Assembly (NCBI RefSeq): GCF_000157995.1
Contig: NZ_GG657556.1
Coordinates: forward strand, 1-49,088
Origin: Holdemania filiformis DSM 12042
GTDB lineage: Bacteria > Bacillota_I > Bacilli_A > Erysipelotrichales > Erysipelotrichaceae
Direction of reading: 5' to 3'
Length of the DNA: 49,088 nt
The position numbers were made by a program, and so were the translations under genes. Under the pieces are notes generated by a model. The model did no database searches. It was not told the origin of the DNA and saw only the letters and a program-made list of their open reading frames with translations. This document shows, one piece after another, positions 8,237 to 17,125 of the stretch; position 1 is the stretch's first letter, and every line of letters starts with the position of its first letter.

Positions 8237-9373
8237 ATGATTATTCAAAGTAAGCAGGTCTGGGTTTCCAGTACGTTCATCGAAGCGCAGCTGGAGATCG
8301 AAGACGCGAAGATCACAGGAATTTACCCATATGGAACCAAGCCGGTCGATAAGGACTACGGCGAGGACCGGATCCTGCCGGGCATGATCGATATCCATTG
8401 CCACGGAGGTCTGGGTTTTGATACGAACGACGCCAATCATGAAGGGCTGCGGACCTGGGCTGCCGGACTGCCGAAGGAAGGCATCACCGGTTTCCTGCCA
8501 ACCACAGTCACGCAGAGCGAGGAAGTGCTAACCAAAGCGTTGATCAATGTCACGGAAGTTGTTGACGAAGGCTATGAAGGCGCGGAAATTCTCGGCATTC
8601 ATTTTGAAGGCCCATACCTGAACGCAAAAAACAAGGGCGCGCAGCCGGAACAGTTCATCGTGACGCCGAATGTTGAGCAGTTCAAGAAATATCAGGAAGC
8701 CGCCAAGGGCATGATCAAAGTCATCACACTGGCAACGGAAATGGATCCGGACTGGGCTTTAACACGCTACGCCTCCAGCCATGGCGTCTGCGTTTCGATC
8801 GGTCATTCCGGCGCGACCTATGAAGACGCGCTGATGGGCATCGCCAACGGCGCAAACTCCATGACGCATGTCTTTAACGGAATGAACGGGCTGCATCACC
8901 GCACGCCGAACCTGGTTGGCGCCGCGATGCGTTGCCGCGACACCTATGGCGAAATCATCTGCGACGGCAATCATGTCAACTGGGCAGCGGTCAACGCTTA
9001 CGTTACCGCAAAGGGCCGCGATTATGCCGTCATGATCGACGACGCGCTGTGCGCAAAGGGCTGCGAGCCAGGCTACTATGAGCTGGGCGGCAATCAGATC
9101 GATATCCGTGAAAACGGTTCCGCTTATCTGCACGGCACCGACACGCTGGCCGGCGGTACCTTGAAGTTTAACCGCGGTCTGCAGAACCTGGTTGAAAAGG
9201 CGCTGCTGCCGTTTGACTGGGCCGTCAACATGGTTTCCCTGAACCCGGCTCGTCTTTTGAAAATGGATGACCGCAAGGGCAAGATCATGGCGGGCTACGA
9301 CGCCGACCTGGTTGTTCTCAACCGCGATTACGACGTGGTTCAGACATACTGCCTCGGAAAAGAAATGCTGTAA
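8237..9373 (+). CDS. nagA: N-acetylglucosamine-6-phosphate deacetylase, paralogue 1
   Basis: A 378-residue amidohydrolase-fold enzyme that removes acetate from GlcNAc-6-P, feeding NagB. The TIM-barrel metal and catalytic residues are present: His54 and His56 (DIHCHG), Glu124 (HFEGPY), His190 (IGHSGA), His211 (THVFNGM) and Asp269. The substrate loop reads DGNHVNW, unlike DGVHVHP in paralogue 2. It has its own promoter and terminator. Paralogue 2, directly downstream, has the same length, and every one of these residues falls at the same position, so the pair arose by duplication. By eye about half of the residues match. One copy may prefer another N-acetyl hexosamine phosphate. Confidence 0.92.
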   Translation: MIIQSKQVWVSSTFIEAQLEIEDAKITGIYPYGTKPVDKDYGEDRILPGMIDIHCHGGLGFDTNDANHEGLRTWAAGLPKEGITGFLPTTVTQSEEVLTKALINVTEVVDEGYEGAEILGIHFEGPYLNAKNKGAQPEQFIVTPNVEQFKKYQEAAKGMIKVITLATEMDPDWALTRYASSHGVCVSIGHSGATYEDALMGIANGANSMTHVFNGMNGLHHRTPNLVGAAMRCRDTYGEIICDGNHVNWAAVNAYVTAKGRDYAVMIDDALCAKGCEPGYYELGGNQIDIRENGSAYLHGTDTLAGGTLKFNRGLQNLVEKALLPFDWAVNMVSLNPARLLKMDDRKGKIMAGYDADLVVLNRDYDVVQTYCLGKEML

Positions 9374-9400
9374 AAACCTGAACCTTTCAGGTTTTTCTTT
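9374..9400 (+). terminator. Terminator of the first nagA
   Basis: AAACCTGAA (9374-9382) pairs with TTCAGGTTT (9386-9394), followed by TTC TTTG. Confidence 0.8.
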
Positions 9401-9607
9401 GTAGTTGGCCGTCAGAACTAAGGAAAAACACAGCTGCCGCAAGGAATCTTAATGGATAACAGAATTTCCGGCAGCCTGTTCTTTCCGCAAACACCGCAGA
9501 CCGGCGGCCGCGATTAAGCGCCGCCCAGGTTTTGCGGTCATTGGAATCCCCGTTCAATTCGGCAACGGCAAACAAAGAGAAACACCCAGAGAAAAGAGGG
9601 AATTAAG

Positions 9608-10744
9608 ATGAGAATACAAAGCACTCGCGTCTGGCTGAACGAACAATTCGTTCCGGCTCAGCTTGTTTTTGACAACGGAAAGATCACGGCTATCGAATCC
9701 TATGACGCTCAGAAAGCTGACGTGGATTACGGCGACAAGCGAATCCTGCCAGGGCTGATCGATATTCACTGCCACGGCTACAATGGGCTGGATTGCAACT
9801 ACGCAACCCGCGAAGGTCTGCTGAACTGGATCGAATATCTGCCGCAGGACGGCGTCACCAGCTTTTTAGCGACGACCTCGACCGCTCCGGAAAGCAATCT
9901 GCTGGAATCCTTCGCGCTCATCAGCAAGATCATGGACGAGGATCACCGCGGCGCTAAAATCCAGGGCATCCATGTCGAAGGTCCGCAGATTTCCCATGAA
10001 TTCAAGGGCGCGCACAATCCCTACTTAATTCAGAAACCCGACGTCGACCAGTTTGACCGCTATCAGAAGGCGGCTGAAGGCAAGATCAAGATGATCTGCA
10101 TCGCGCCGGAAAAAGATGACGATCACGCGCTGATCCGCTATTGTGTTTCCCAGGGCGTCAAGGTGGCGATGGGGCATACCGGAGCGAAATTCGACGAATG
10201 CGCCAAAGCGATCGAAGACGGCGCTGACAGCTTCACGCATACGTTTAACGGCATGCTCGGCCTGCATCACCGCGAACCGGGAACCGCCGGGGCCGCGATG
10301 TTCTTTGAGGACATTTACGCCGAGCTGATTGCCGACGGCGTGCATGTGCATCCGGCCGTCGCCAGTGTGCTGGGACGCGTCAAGGGCAAGGATAAACTCA
10401 TCCTGGTCACTGATTCCGTATCGATTAAAGGCCTGAAACCCGGCTTCTACCACATGAAGGGCCGCGACGTGACGGTCGGCGAGGACGGCTGCGGGCGGCT
10501 GCCTAACGGCAAGCTGGCAGGCAGCTCCAACCGCATGAACGTGCTGGTCGGCAATCTGATCGAAATGATGAAGCTGCCGCTGGCAACGGCGATCAACGCT
10601 GCGACGATCAATCCGGCCAAGCGCATGGGCTTTGCCCGCAAAGGCTTGATCGAAGCCGGCTACGACGCCGATTTATGCGTGCTCAACAACGATTACAGCG
10701 TAGCCCAAACCTGGGTGCTGGGCGAGGCGATGCTGCATGAGTAA
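9608..10744 (+). CDS. nagA: N-acetylglucosamine-6-phosphate deacetylase, paralogue 2
   Basis: A second 378-residue NagA, aligned without gaps to the first. Metal and catalytic residues are His54/His56 (DIHCHG), Glu124 (HVEGPQ), His190 (MGHTGA), His211 (THTFNGM) and Asp269 (LVTDS). The substrate loop DGVHVHP matches the common bacterial form. The stop overlaps the next ATG by 8 bases, so it starts a compact three-gene unit (nagA, HAD phosphatase, epimerase). GAGGG lies about eight bases before the ATG. The 234-base gap from paralogue 1 contains that gene's terminator and no clear promoter. Confidence 0.92.
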   Translation: MRIQSTRVWLNEQFVPAQLVFDNGKITAIESYDAQKADVDYGDKRILPGLIDIHCHGYNGLDCNYATREGLLNWIEYLPQDGVTSFLATTSTAPESNLLESFALISKIMDEDHRGAKIQGIHVEGPQISHEFKGAHNPYLIQKPDVDQFDRYQKAAEGKIKMICIAPEKDDDHALIRYCVSQGVKVAMGHTGAKFDECAKAIEDGADSFTHTFNGMLGLHHREPGTAGAAMFFEDIYAELIADGVHVHPAVASVLGRVKGKDKLILVTDSVSIKGLKPGFYHMKGRDVTVGEDGCGRLPNGKLAGSSNRMNVLVGNLIEMMKLPLATAINAATINPAKRMGFARKGLIEAGYDADLCVLNNDYSVAQTWVLGEAMLHE

Positions 10745-11543
10745 AGCGCGCGCCGTCTTTTTCGATATCGATCACACCCTGTTCTCCCATACCCTTCACG
10801 ACGTTCCCGCTTCCGCTTATACCGCTTTAGAAAAACTGAAGCAAAACGGCAGTCAGATCGCGCTGTGCACAAGCCGGGCGGTGGAGGAATTAGTTAATCT
10901 GCCGCCGAAGCTGACGGATCTGCTGGACGGCGTTGTCTGCGCTCAGGGCGGGATTATCATGGACCATGGGAAAATCATCGCTTCGAAAATCATTGACGAA
11001 GGCGATGCCGAACGGGTGATCGATTATTGCCGCCGCAACAACTTAGTCGTGCGCTACAGCGGCGTGCATGGCGAAAACAGCCATGACCTGCACTACACCC
11101 AGGAAATCAGCGATCTGTTCTATTTTCTGTATAAGATGCGTCCCGGCCAGACACTGTGGAAGCATCAGCCGTTAGTCAACATCATTTTTTACACCCGGGA
11201 TGCCCAGCAGGTCGACGCGATCCGGCCGTTATTGCACAATTCACATCTCATGGTCATGCATTTCGCCAACGAAGTCACCGCGGCGGATGCGAACAAGGCC
11301 AGCGGAATGCTTGAACTGGCGTCGCATTGGGGCTTTGACGGATCCCAAACCGTGGCCTTTGGCGACGGCTACAACGACGTGGAAATGATTCGCCGGGCTG
11401 GTTTGGGGATCGCGATGGGCAATGGATGCGACGAAGCGAAGCAGGCCGCCGATTATGTGAGCGACGATATCGACCGCGACGGTGTCTACAAAGCCTGTCT
11501 GCATTTTGGATTGATCGAGGAGGAAAATCATGCCGAGAATTGA
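10737..11543 (+). CDS. Cof-type HAD-superfamily phosphatase in the amino-sugar cluster
   Basis: A 268-residue class IIB HAD hydrolase. Motif I DIDHT (residues 10-14) keeps both Asp. Motif II is the Thr/Ser of CTSR, and motif IV is GDGYNDVEMI. A cap domain lies between (about 85-190). The ATG overlaps the end of nagA by 8 bases and the stop overlaps the next gene by 14, which implies translational coupling and points to a sugar-phosphate substrate linked to amino-sugar use. This is inference from position. It is only distantly similar to the HAD gene at 3.2-4.0 kb. Confidence 0.88.
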   Translation: MSKARAVFFDIDHTLFSHTLHDVPASAYTALEKLKQNGSQIALCTSRAVEELVNLPPKLTDLLDGVVCAQGGIIMDHGKIIASKIIDEGDAERVIDYCRRNNLVVRYSGVHGENSHDLHYTQEISDLFYFLYKMRPGQTLWKHQPLVNIIFYTRDAQQVDAIRPLLHNSHLMVMHFANEVTAADANKASGMLELASHWGFDGSQTVAFGDGYNDVEMIRRAGLGIAMGNGCDEAKQAADYVSDDIDRDGVYKACLHFGLIEEENHAEN

Positions 11544-12372
11544 AAATGAAGTCGCCGTGGTGGAAGTAAAAACGCTGGCGGCGGAAATCACCAGCTTTTA
11601 TGACAAAGAAAAGAATATCGAACACATGTGGCAGGGCGATCCGCAGTTCTGGGCCGGCCGCAATCCGATCCTGTTCCCCATGGTCGGCAGCACCTGGACC
11701 AAGGACTACCAGATTGACGGGAAGACCTACAAGATGGGCAACCATGGCTTTGCCCGCCACAGCGAATTCACCGTTGAAAGCGTGAGTGAAGATACGATCG
11801 TTTTATCATTAAGCGATAATGAGGAAACCCGCGCGCAGTATCCGTTTGAATTCAAACTCACGGTGACCTATCAGCTGTCCGGCCGGAAGCTGACGATCAC
11901 CTACCGGATTGACAATCATTCACCGCGGATGATGCCGTTCTCCTTCGGCCTGCATCCGGCGTTTAACTGTCCGATGGCTTCAGGCGAGCGCTTCGAAGAT
12001 TATAAACTCGTTTTCGCCTGCCCGGAAACGCAGACGACCTCCAGTTCCAACGCGTCGCTGAGCTTAAATGAGGAACGGGAAATCGCCCTGGACTATGCGA
12101 CGTTCAACAACATCCCGACGCTTCTGTTCGAGCATCTACGCTCACCGTATGTCACGCTGACCAACGGTAAAAACAGCGTTAAAGTCAGCGTTGCCGGTTA
12201 TCGCTGGCTGGCCTTCTGGACCAAGCAGAACGCGCCTTACCTGTGCATTGAACCTTGGCACGGGCATGGTGATTTCGAGGAAGTTCACGTTCCGTTTGAA
12301 GAACGCGAGGGCACGATCCAGCTGAAGGAAAACGGCAGCTTCACGACTTCGTACACAATCGAAATCGCGTAA
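11530..12372 (+). CDS. Aldose 1-epimerase family protein (LacX-like)
   Basis: A 280-residue galactose-mutarotase-fold protein. Family landmarks are the Arg/His region GNHGFARHSEF (about 70-80), SFGLHPAFN (about 138-146, catalytic His) and CIEPWHG (general-base Glu). The LacX-like branch is usually found in sugar operons and interconverts alpha and beta anomers of sugars or sugar phosphates. AGGAGG precedes the ATG by seven bases within the end of the HAD gene. Expression with nagA suggests a role on hexosamine-derived sugars; the exact substrate is unknown. Confidence 0.87.
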   Translation: MPRIENEVAVVEVKTLAAEITSFYDKEKNIEHMWQGDPQFWAGRNPILFPMVGSTWTKDYQIDGKTYKMGNHGFARHSEFTVESVSEDTIVLSLSDNEETRAQYPFEFKLTVTYQLSGRKLTITYRIDNHSPRMMPFSFGLHPAFNCPMASGERFEDYKLVFACPETQTTSSSNASLSLNEEREIALDYATFNNIPTLLFEHLRSPYVTLTNGKNSVKVSVAGYRWLAFWTKQNAPYLCIEPWHGHGDFEEVHVPFEEREGTIQLKENGSFTTSYTIEIA

Positions 12373-12407
12373 TTTTAATTTTGGCAACAACGGCTCGAGA
12401 CGTTGAG

Positions 12408-12436
12408 TTTACATCGGTTTCGTGCTATTGTTATAG
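12408..12436 (+). promoter_or_regulatory. Promoter of nagB
   Basis: TTTACA (12408-12413) and TTATAG (12431-12436) are spaced by 17 bases, with TG immediately before the -10. AAGGGAGG follows at 12442. Confidence 0.55.
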
Positions 12437-12458
12437 ATGAAAAAGGGAGGAATTTCAA

Positions 12459-13187
12459 ATGTTCAAAATTATTGTGACGGAAAACTATGACGAACTGAGC
12501 GAAAAAGCTTTTGAAGTCATGAAGGAAGTCATCACATCCAAGTCCAATCCGGTTCTGGGTCTGGCGACAGGCTCCAGCCCGATCGGTCTGTACCAGAATA
12601 TGATCAAGGATCACAAGGAAAACGGGACGTCCTATAAGAATGTCGTCACCTTCAACCTGGATGAATACATCGGCCTGAAGCGCGATCACAGCCAGACTTA
12701 CTGGACCTTCATGCATGAAAACCTGTTCAACGGCTTAGACATTCCTGATGCGAATGTTCACGTTCCAGTCGGCGACAGCGACAACATTCAGGCGGAATGC
12801 GAAAAGTATGAAGAAGCGATGAAGAACTTTGAAGTCGACATCCAGCTGTTAGGCATCGGCGCTAACGGCCACATCGGTTTCAATGAACCAGGTACATCGT
12901 TTGATACGCTGACGCACACCGTCGTTCTGAAGGAAAAGACACGTCAGGACAACGCGCGTTTCTTCGATCCGTTAGGCGAGGAAGTTCCGACCGAAGCGAT
13001 CACCATGGGCATCGCGACGATCATGAAAGCCAAGAAAATCCTGTTGGTTGCCAATGGCAAAAACAAGGCGGATGCCGTCTATGCCATGATCAAGGGTCCG
13101 GTTACGGAAGAATGCCCGGCCAGCGTCCTGCAGAACCATCCGGATGTTACGGTCATCGTCGACCGCGGCGCGGCAAGCAAGCTCTAA
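12459..13187 (+). CDS. nagB: Glucosamine-6-phosphate deaminase
   Basis: A 242-residue isomerising deaminase converting GlcN-6-P to Fru-6-P plus ammonia, the step after NagA. The phosphate loop GLATGSSPIGLY (34-45), catalytic Asp68 (NLDEY) and the lid-side GANGHIGFNEPG (134-145, His138 and Glu143) are all present. Length fits the short Gram-positive NagB form, which lacks the C-terminal allosteric extension of the E. coli enzyme. It has its own promoter and a strong terminator, so it can be expressed separately from the nagA unit. Confidence 0.96.
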   Translation: MFKIIVTENYDELSEKAFEVMKEVITSKSNPVLGLATGSSPIGLYQNMIKDHKENGTSYKNVVTFNLDEYIGLKRDHSQTYWTFMHENLFNGLDIPDANVHVPVGDSDNIQAECEKYEEAMKNFEVDIQLLGIGANGHIGFNEPGTSFDTLTHTVVLKEKTRQDNARFFDPLGEEVPTEAITMGIATIMKAKKILLVANGKNKADAVYAMIKGPVTEECPASVLQNHPDVTVIVDRGAASKL

Positions 13188-13216
13188 GTCGTTCCGAGCG
13201 GATATAGCCTAATCTT

Positions 13217-13246
13217 AAAACAGCCTTCGGGCTGTTTTGTTTTTTG
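13217..13246 (+). terminator. Terminator of nagB
   Basis: AAAACAGCC/GGCTGTTTT with a TTCG tetraloop (13226-13229), followed by a T-rich tail. Confidence 0.88.
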
Positions 13247-13321
13247 CCACAAATAAGAACTTTGACAGGCGATCTCCCCACCCTCAGCCGTGAGCATTTC
13301 GGTATGCAAAGGAAAAAACTG

Positions 13322-13330
13322 TGATATACT
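13322..13330 (+). promoter_or_regulatory. Extended -10 promoter of thioredoxin
   Basis: TGATATACT, a TGn-extended -10; no good -35 box is seen at 17 bases. Confidence 0.45.
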
Positions 13331-13358
13331 TAGATTACTGAACAGGAGGATGAAGAAT

Positions 13359-13670
13359 ATGAAAATTGTAAATACGCAGGAATTTGATGAAATAACAGCG
13401 AAGGACGGGCTGGTGCTCGTGGATTTCTTCGCCGATTGGTGCGGGCCGTGCAAAATGCTGGCGCCGGTGCTGGAAGAAGTTGCGGCGAAGTATGAAGGCA
13501 AGCTGGACATCGTGAAGGTGAATGTCGATCAGTCGCAGGATCTGGCGCAGCGCTACGGCGTCATGTCGATCCCGACGTTAATCGCGTTCAAGGGCGGAAA
13601 AGCTGTGAAGCAGAGCGTTGGCTTCCAGCCGAAAAACATGTTGGAAAACATGATCGACGGTTTGCTGTAA
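13359..13670 (+). CDS. trxA: Thioredoxin
   Basis: A 103-residue cytosolic disulfide reductase. The active site is WCGPC (Cys28 and Cys31) after FFADW, and the cis-proline is Pro72 in SIPTL. The start at 13359 is chosen because AGGAGG (13344-13349) lies nine bases before it; the ATG at 13350 is too close and the frame open from 13290 would add an unnatural N-terminus. Monocistronic, with its own promoter and terminator. Confidence 0.95.
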   Translation: MKIVNTQEFDEITAKDGLVLVDFFADWCGPCKMLAPVLEEVAAKYEGKLDIVKVNVDQSQDLAQRYGVMSIPTLIAFKGGKAVKQSVGFQPKNMLENMIDGLL

Positions 13671-13714
13671 ATCGTCTGTTGCGGTACAATTAATTTTCAG
13701 ATCGTTTTACAAGG

Positions 13715-13743
13715 CCGGGTACTCCATGTATCCGGTTTTTTTA
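13715..13743 (+). terminator. Terminator of trxA
   Basis: CCGGGTAC/GTATCCGG hairpin with one G-U pair, followed by seven T. Confidence 0.85.
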
Positions 13744-14096
13744 TTCTCGGCCGATCGGCGAGAGCAGGGATGAAGCGGACAGATCAGGGAAAACTGGATA
13801 CAGGCAAAGGGCTGGAAAGCAGGGTAAGATCAGCAACGGCTGTTCATGAAGTTAAAGCAGAAGGCGGAAGCATCCGGCCCAGGCGGGGAGCGCTGGCAAA
13901 GGAGAACGCAGACGCGCATTCCGGAATGAATTGAAGGACAAAGTTTCTTAGAAGGCAGAACGCTGAGAATAGACAATCCGTCAGAATCCAGCCGCTGTCC
14001 AACCTCGCGCCGCTGATGAACTTAGTCAGCTCAGGTCCGCGCTGACCTGAATCCTGAAAAAAAGTTTAACGGCAGTAATCTTTTTGTTTAAAACTA
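13744..14096. other. Intergenic stretch without a recognised gene
   Basis: No ORF with a ribosome binding site is seen. A perfect TCAGGTC/GACCTGA hairpin (14031-14050) is the only marked structure; it lacks a T-run and its role is unclear. Confidence 0.4.
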
Positions 14097-14124
14097 TTGA
14101 ATTTTACAGGCGCGTATGTATAAT
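14097..14124 (+). promoter_or_regulatory. Promoter of the polyamine operon
   Basis: TTGAAT (14097-14102) and TATAAT (14119-14124) with a 16-base spacer. Confidence 0.65.
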
Positions 14125-14155
14125 AATATCTGTGTTTATTAAATGCTTCCGAGAA

Positions 14156-14172
14156 GTTTAGTGTTACTAAAC
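14156..14172 (+). promoter_or_regulatory. Palindrome, candidate operator for the XRE-cupin regulator
   Basis: GTTTAGT-GTT-ACTAAAC is a perfect inverted repeat between the promoter (-10 ends at 14124) and the regulator start (14198). Half-site-like GTTTA also occurs at 14086 and 14135. The position fits autorepression; binding is inference. Confidence 0.45.
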
Positions 14173-14197
14173 ATCGAAGCGAAAAAGGAGGGATTGG

Positions 14198-14737
14198 ATG
14201 GATATCGGATATCGGATCAAACAGCTGCGGACGAAGAACAACCTGACGCTGGAAGAACTGGCCAGCCGCTGCGAATTAACCAAGGGTTTCCTGTCGCAGC
14301 TGGAACGGAATCTGACCTCGCCTTCAATCGCGACGCTGCAGGATATCGTCGAAGCGCTGGGGACGACGCTGGCGAAGTTTTTCCAGGAAGAAACCGAGGA
14401 AAAGCTGGTCTTTACCGACGACGACTACTTCGTCGATGAACGCGAGGACTGTACGATCCACTGGATCGTGCCCAATGCCCAGAAAAACGAAATGGAGCCG
14501 ATTTTGCTGGAACTGCCGCCGCAGGGCCAGTCGCATGAGGTCGCTGTTCACGAAGGGGAGGAATTCGGCTACGTGCTGTCCGGTCGGATCAAACTGGTCA
14601 ATCTGGACACAGGAAAGGTCTATACCGTTAAAAAAGGGCAGACATTTTATGTCAAGGGATCGTTCAGCCACTGTCTGAAAAACGATTCGGCCCAGCCGGC
14701 CCGCGTGCTGTGGATCTGCACGCCGCCGATCTTTTAG
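14198..14737 (+). CDS. XRE-family regulator with C-terminal cupin domain
   Basis: A 179-residue transcription factor. The N-terminal helix-turn-helix (about 5-60: [19 protein letters not shown] ... [14 protein letters not shown]) is joined to a cupin-2 barrel (about 105-175, [17 protein letters not shown]). This architecture is that of PuuR-type regulators, several of which sense polyamines or amino acids. It is the first gene of the operon and is followed 25 bases later by potABCD, so it most likely controls polyamine uptake and its own synthesis. A palindrome lies in its leader. AAGGAGG lies about eight bases before the ATG. Confidence 0.9.
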   Translation: MDIGYRIKQLRTKNNLTLEELASRCELTKGFLSQLERNLTSPSIATLQDIVEALGTTLAKFFQEETEEKLVFTDDDYFVDEREDCTIHWIVPNAQKNEMEPILLELPPQGQSHEVAVHEGEEFGYVLSGRIKLVNLDTGKVYTVKKGQTFYVKGSFSHCLKNDSAQPARVLWICTPPIF

Positions 14738-14762
14738 AACCAATGAGAAAGGGGATTTACGG

Positions 14763-16330
14763 ATGAAAAAACTAATTCAGTTTAAGAATATCGTGAAGGA
14801 ATTTGACGGCCAGATCGTCTTAAAGGGCGTCAATCTGGATATCTATGAAAACGAGTTTGTCACGCTGCTCGGTCCATCGGGCTGCGGCAAAACGACGCTG
14901 CTCAGAATTTTAGGCGGATTTCTGGAGCCGACGGAAGGCAAGATTATTTTCGACGGTCAGGATATCAGCCAGGTCCCGCCCTATAAACGGGAGATCAACA
15001 CCGTGTTCCAGAAGTATGCGCTGTTTCCGCACATGAACGTGTATGAAAACATCGCGTTCGGCTTGAAAATCAAGAAGCAGTCCAAGGATGTCATCGAACA
15101 GAAGGTTATGCGGATGCTTTCCTTAGTCGGCCTGGAAGGCTTTGAAAAACGCAACGTCACCCTGCTTTCCGGCGGTCAGCAGCAGCGCGTCGCGATAGCC
15201 CGCGCGTTGGTCAACGAGCCGGAGGTTCTGCTTTTAGACGAACCGTTAGGCGCGCTGGACCTCAAGCTGCGCAAGGAAATGCAGCACGAGCTGAAAAAAA
15301 TTCAGAAGGAAGTCGGCATCACGTTTATCTTCGTAACCCACGATCAGGAAGAAGCCCTGACAATGTCCGATAAGATCGTCGTTATGAAGGACGGCGAAAT
15401 CCAGCAGATCGGCACCCCGGAAGAAATCTACAACGAGCCGGAAAACGAATACGTCGCCCGCTTTATCGGGGAATCGAATATCATCGACGGCGTCATGAAG
15501 GAAGACTACCGCGTCATGTTCGACGATAAGATCTATGACTGCGTGGATTTCGGCTTTAAAAAGAATGAAAACGTCGATATCGTGATCCGTCCGGAAGACA
15601 TTGACATCGTGCCGCGCGGCCAGGGAATCCTCAACGGCGAGGTTAAATCGCTGTTGTTCAAGGGGGTTCATTACGAAATCATGGTCCAGACCGTGTCGGG
15701 TACCGCGAAAACGGTCAAGATGCACGTTCTGGCTAATCATGACAAAGTAAATCCAGAAGCTAACGAAAAAATTTCCGCCAACGACTTCACGATGGACCTG
15801 GAGGACGTCGCGGAGATGACCGACGCCGACGTCATCGCCCGCGCCAACGCGCAGGCCTGGGATGAGGAAGATGAATTTATTTCCCTGTCTACCGTCGAAT
15901 ATGATATCAAGCCCAGCCCGGCACCTATCCGGCGACCTTCGGCACCTCCAAAGGCACTTCGATCACGATTAAAATCAGCGTCGTCGAGCCGAAGTATGTC
16001 GAGGACAACAAGCATAATATCGGCATTACCGCTTTTGACTTCTATAAAACACCGGATGAAATCAAAGAGAGCGTCGCGCTGAACACCGATTTGAAAATGT
16101 GGGCCAGCGCCGAGGCCTGGGATCTGGAGGACGACAGTCCGATCGAGATCAGCGAAGTGAAATACGATTTCGATCCGGAAACGATTGCGGAAGGCGACTT
16201 TGACATCACCTTTGCGACCAAGGGCCGCATCTTCAAGATCCACACCACGGATTTCCAGGAGGAAGGCAAGAAAGTCGATCTCAAATTCGCGCCGGAGGAC
16301 ATTCACGTCATGTCCAAGATGGGAGTGTAA
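14763..16330 (+). pseudogene. potA: Spermidine/putrescine ABC transporter ATPase PotA, frameshifted near 15911, with a repeat insert in the TOBE domain
   Basis: The ATPase part is intact: Walker [10 protein letters not shown] (37-45), Q-loop, signature LSGGQQQR (134-141), Walker B LLLDEP (155-160) and His192. The frame then ends at 16082 in an Arg/Ser-rich nonsense tail, while the true continuation runs in another frame to 16330. Restoring one G at 15911/15912 (AAG-GCC) rejoins EYDIK to [15 protein letters not shown] and gives about 522 residues. PotA proteins are usually 350-380. The extra length is an insert at about 311-488 inside the TOBE domain, between VHYEIMVQT and RIFKIHTTD...PEDIHVM, made of two similar ~90-residue units. 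The frameshift could be real or a consensus error. Confidence 0.85.
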
Positions 16331-16336
16331 GCCGCT

Positions 16337-17125
16337 ATGAAATCGTTTGCGCGCATGCTGTATCCATATCTGGTATGGATCGCGATCATGATTCTGGCGC
16401 CGATGCTTCTGATCGTGCTGTACGCGTTCACCAAGCAGGGCAACTCGGTGCTGACGCTGCAGTTTACGCTCGATAACTTCGCCCGCTTTTTCTCCGACAG
16501 TATTTTTCCCAACGTGCTGTGGCGGTCGTTAAAGATCGCGCTGATCACGACGGTCATCTGCGTGCTGTTAGGCTATCCGGCGGCGTATTTCATCGCCAAG
16601 CTCGACGGCAACCGCAAATCGGTCATGGTGCTGCTGATCACACTGCCGATGTGGATCAACATGCTGGTCAGAACCTACGCCTGGCGCGGCATTCTGCTGA
16701 ACTTTCCGGTCAGCAGCGAATTCAAGGTGTTTGTCGGCATGGTTTATAACTTTATTCCCTTTATGATTTTACAGATTTATACGTCGCTGACTAAAATGGA
16801 TCAAAGCCTGTTAACCGCAGCGGAGGACCTGGGCGCCAACAAAGTGCAGACCTTCCTGCGCGTCACGCTGCCGCTGTCGATGCCGGGCGTCATCTCCGGC
16901 ATTACGCTCGTCTTTCTTCCGGCGGTATCGAGTTTCTTCATTCCGAAGCTTCTGGGCGGCGGCGATTACGTCCTGGTCGGCAACCTGATCGAGAACTACT
17001 TTATTTCCACCGGCGATTGGAACTTCGGTTCGGCGATTTCGCTGATCATGGCGGTGATCATCATGATCTCGATGTTCATCACCAAGAAGGTCGACTATGA
17101 GAACAAGGGGGAAACCCGCGCATGA
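16337..17125 (+). CDS. potB: Spermidine/putrescine ABC transporter permease PotB
   Basis: A 262-residue inner-membrane permease with about six helices. The first spans about 8-30, and the EAA-like coupling loop that contacts PotA is AAEDLGANKVQTFLRVTLPLS (about 155-175). It starts six bases after potA and overlaps potC by four bases (ATGA). The close packing supports one transcript potA-potB-potC-potD. Confidence 0.94.
   Translation: MKSFARMLYPYLVWIAIMILAPMLLIVLYAFTKQGNSVLTLQFTLDNFARFFSDSIFPNVLWRSLKIALITTVICVLLGYPAAYFIAKLDGNRKSVMVLLITLPMWINMLVRTYAWRGILLNFPVSSEFKVFVGMVYNFIPFMILQIYTSLTKMDQSLLTAAEDLGANKVQTFLRVTLPLSMPGVISGITLVFLPAVSSFFIPKLLGGGDYVLVGNLIENYFISTGDWNFGSAISLIMAVIIMISMFITKKVDYENKGETRA

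Noticed and set aside
14031-14050. Terminator at the TCAGGTC/GACCTGA hairpin
   Set aside because: It is followed by A-rich, not T-rich, DNA on the plus strand, and no minus-strand gene ends there.
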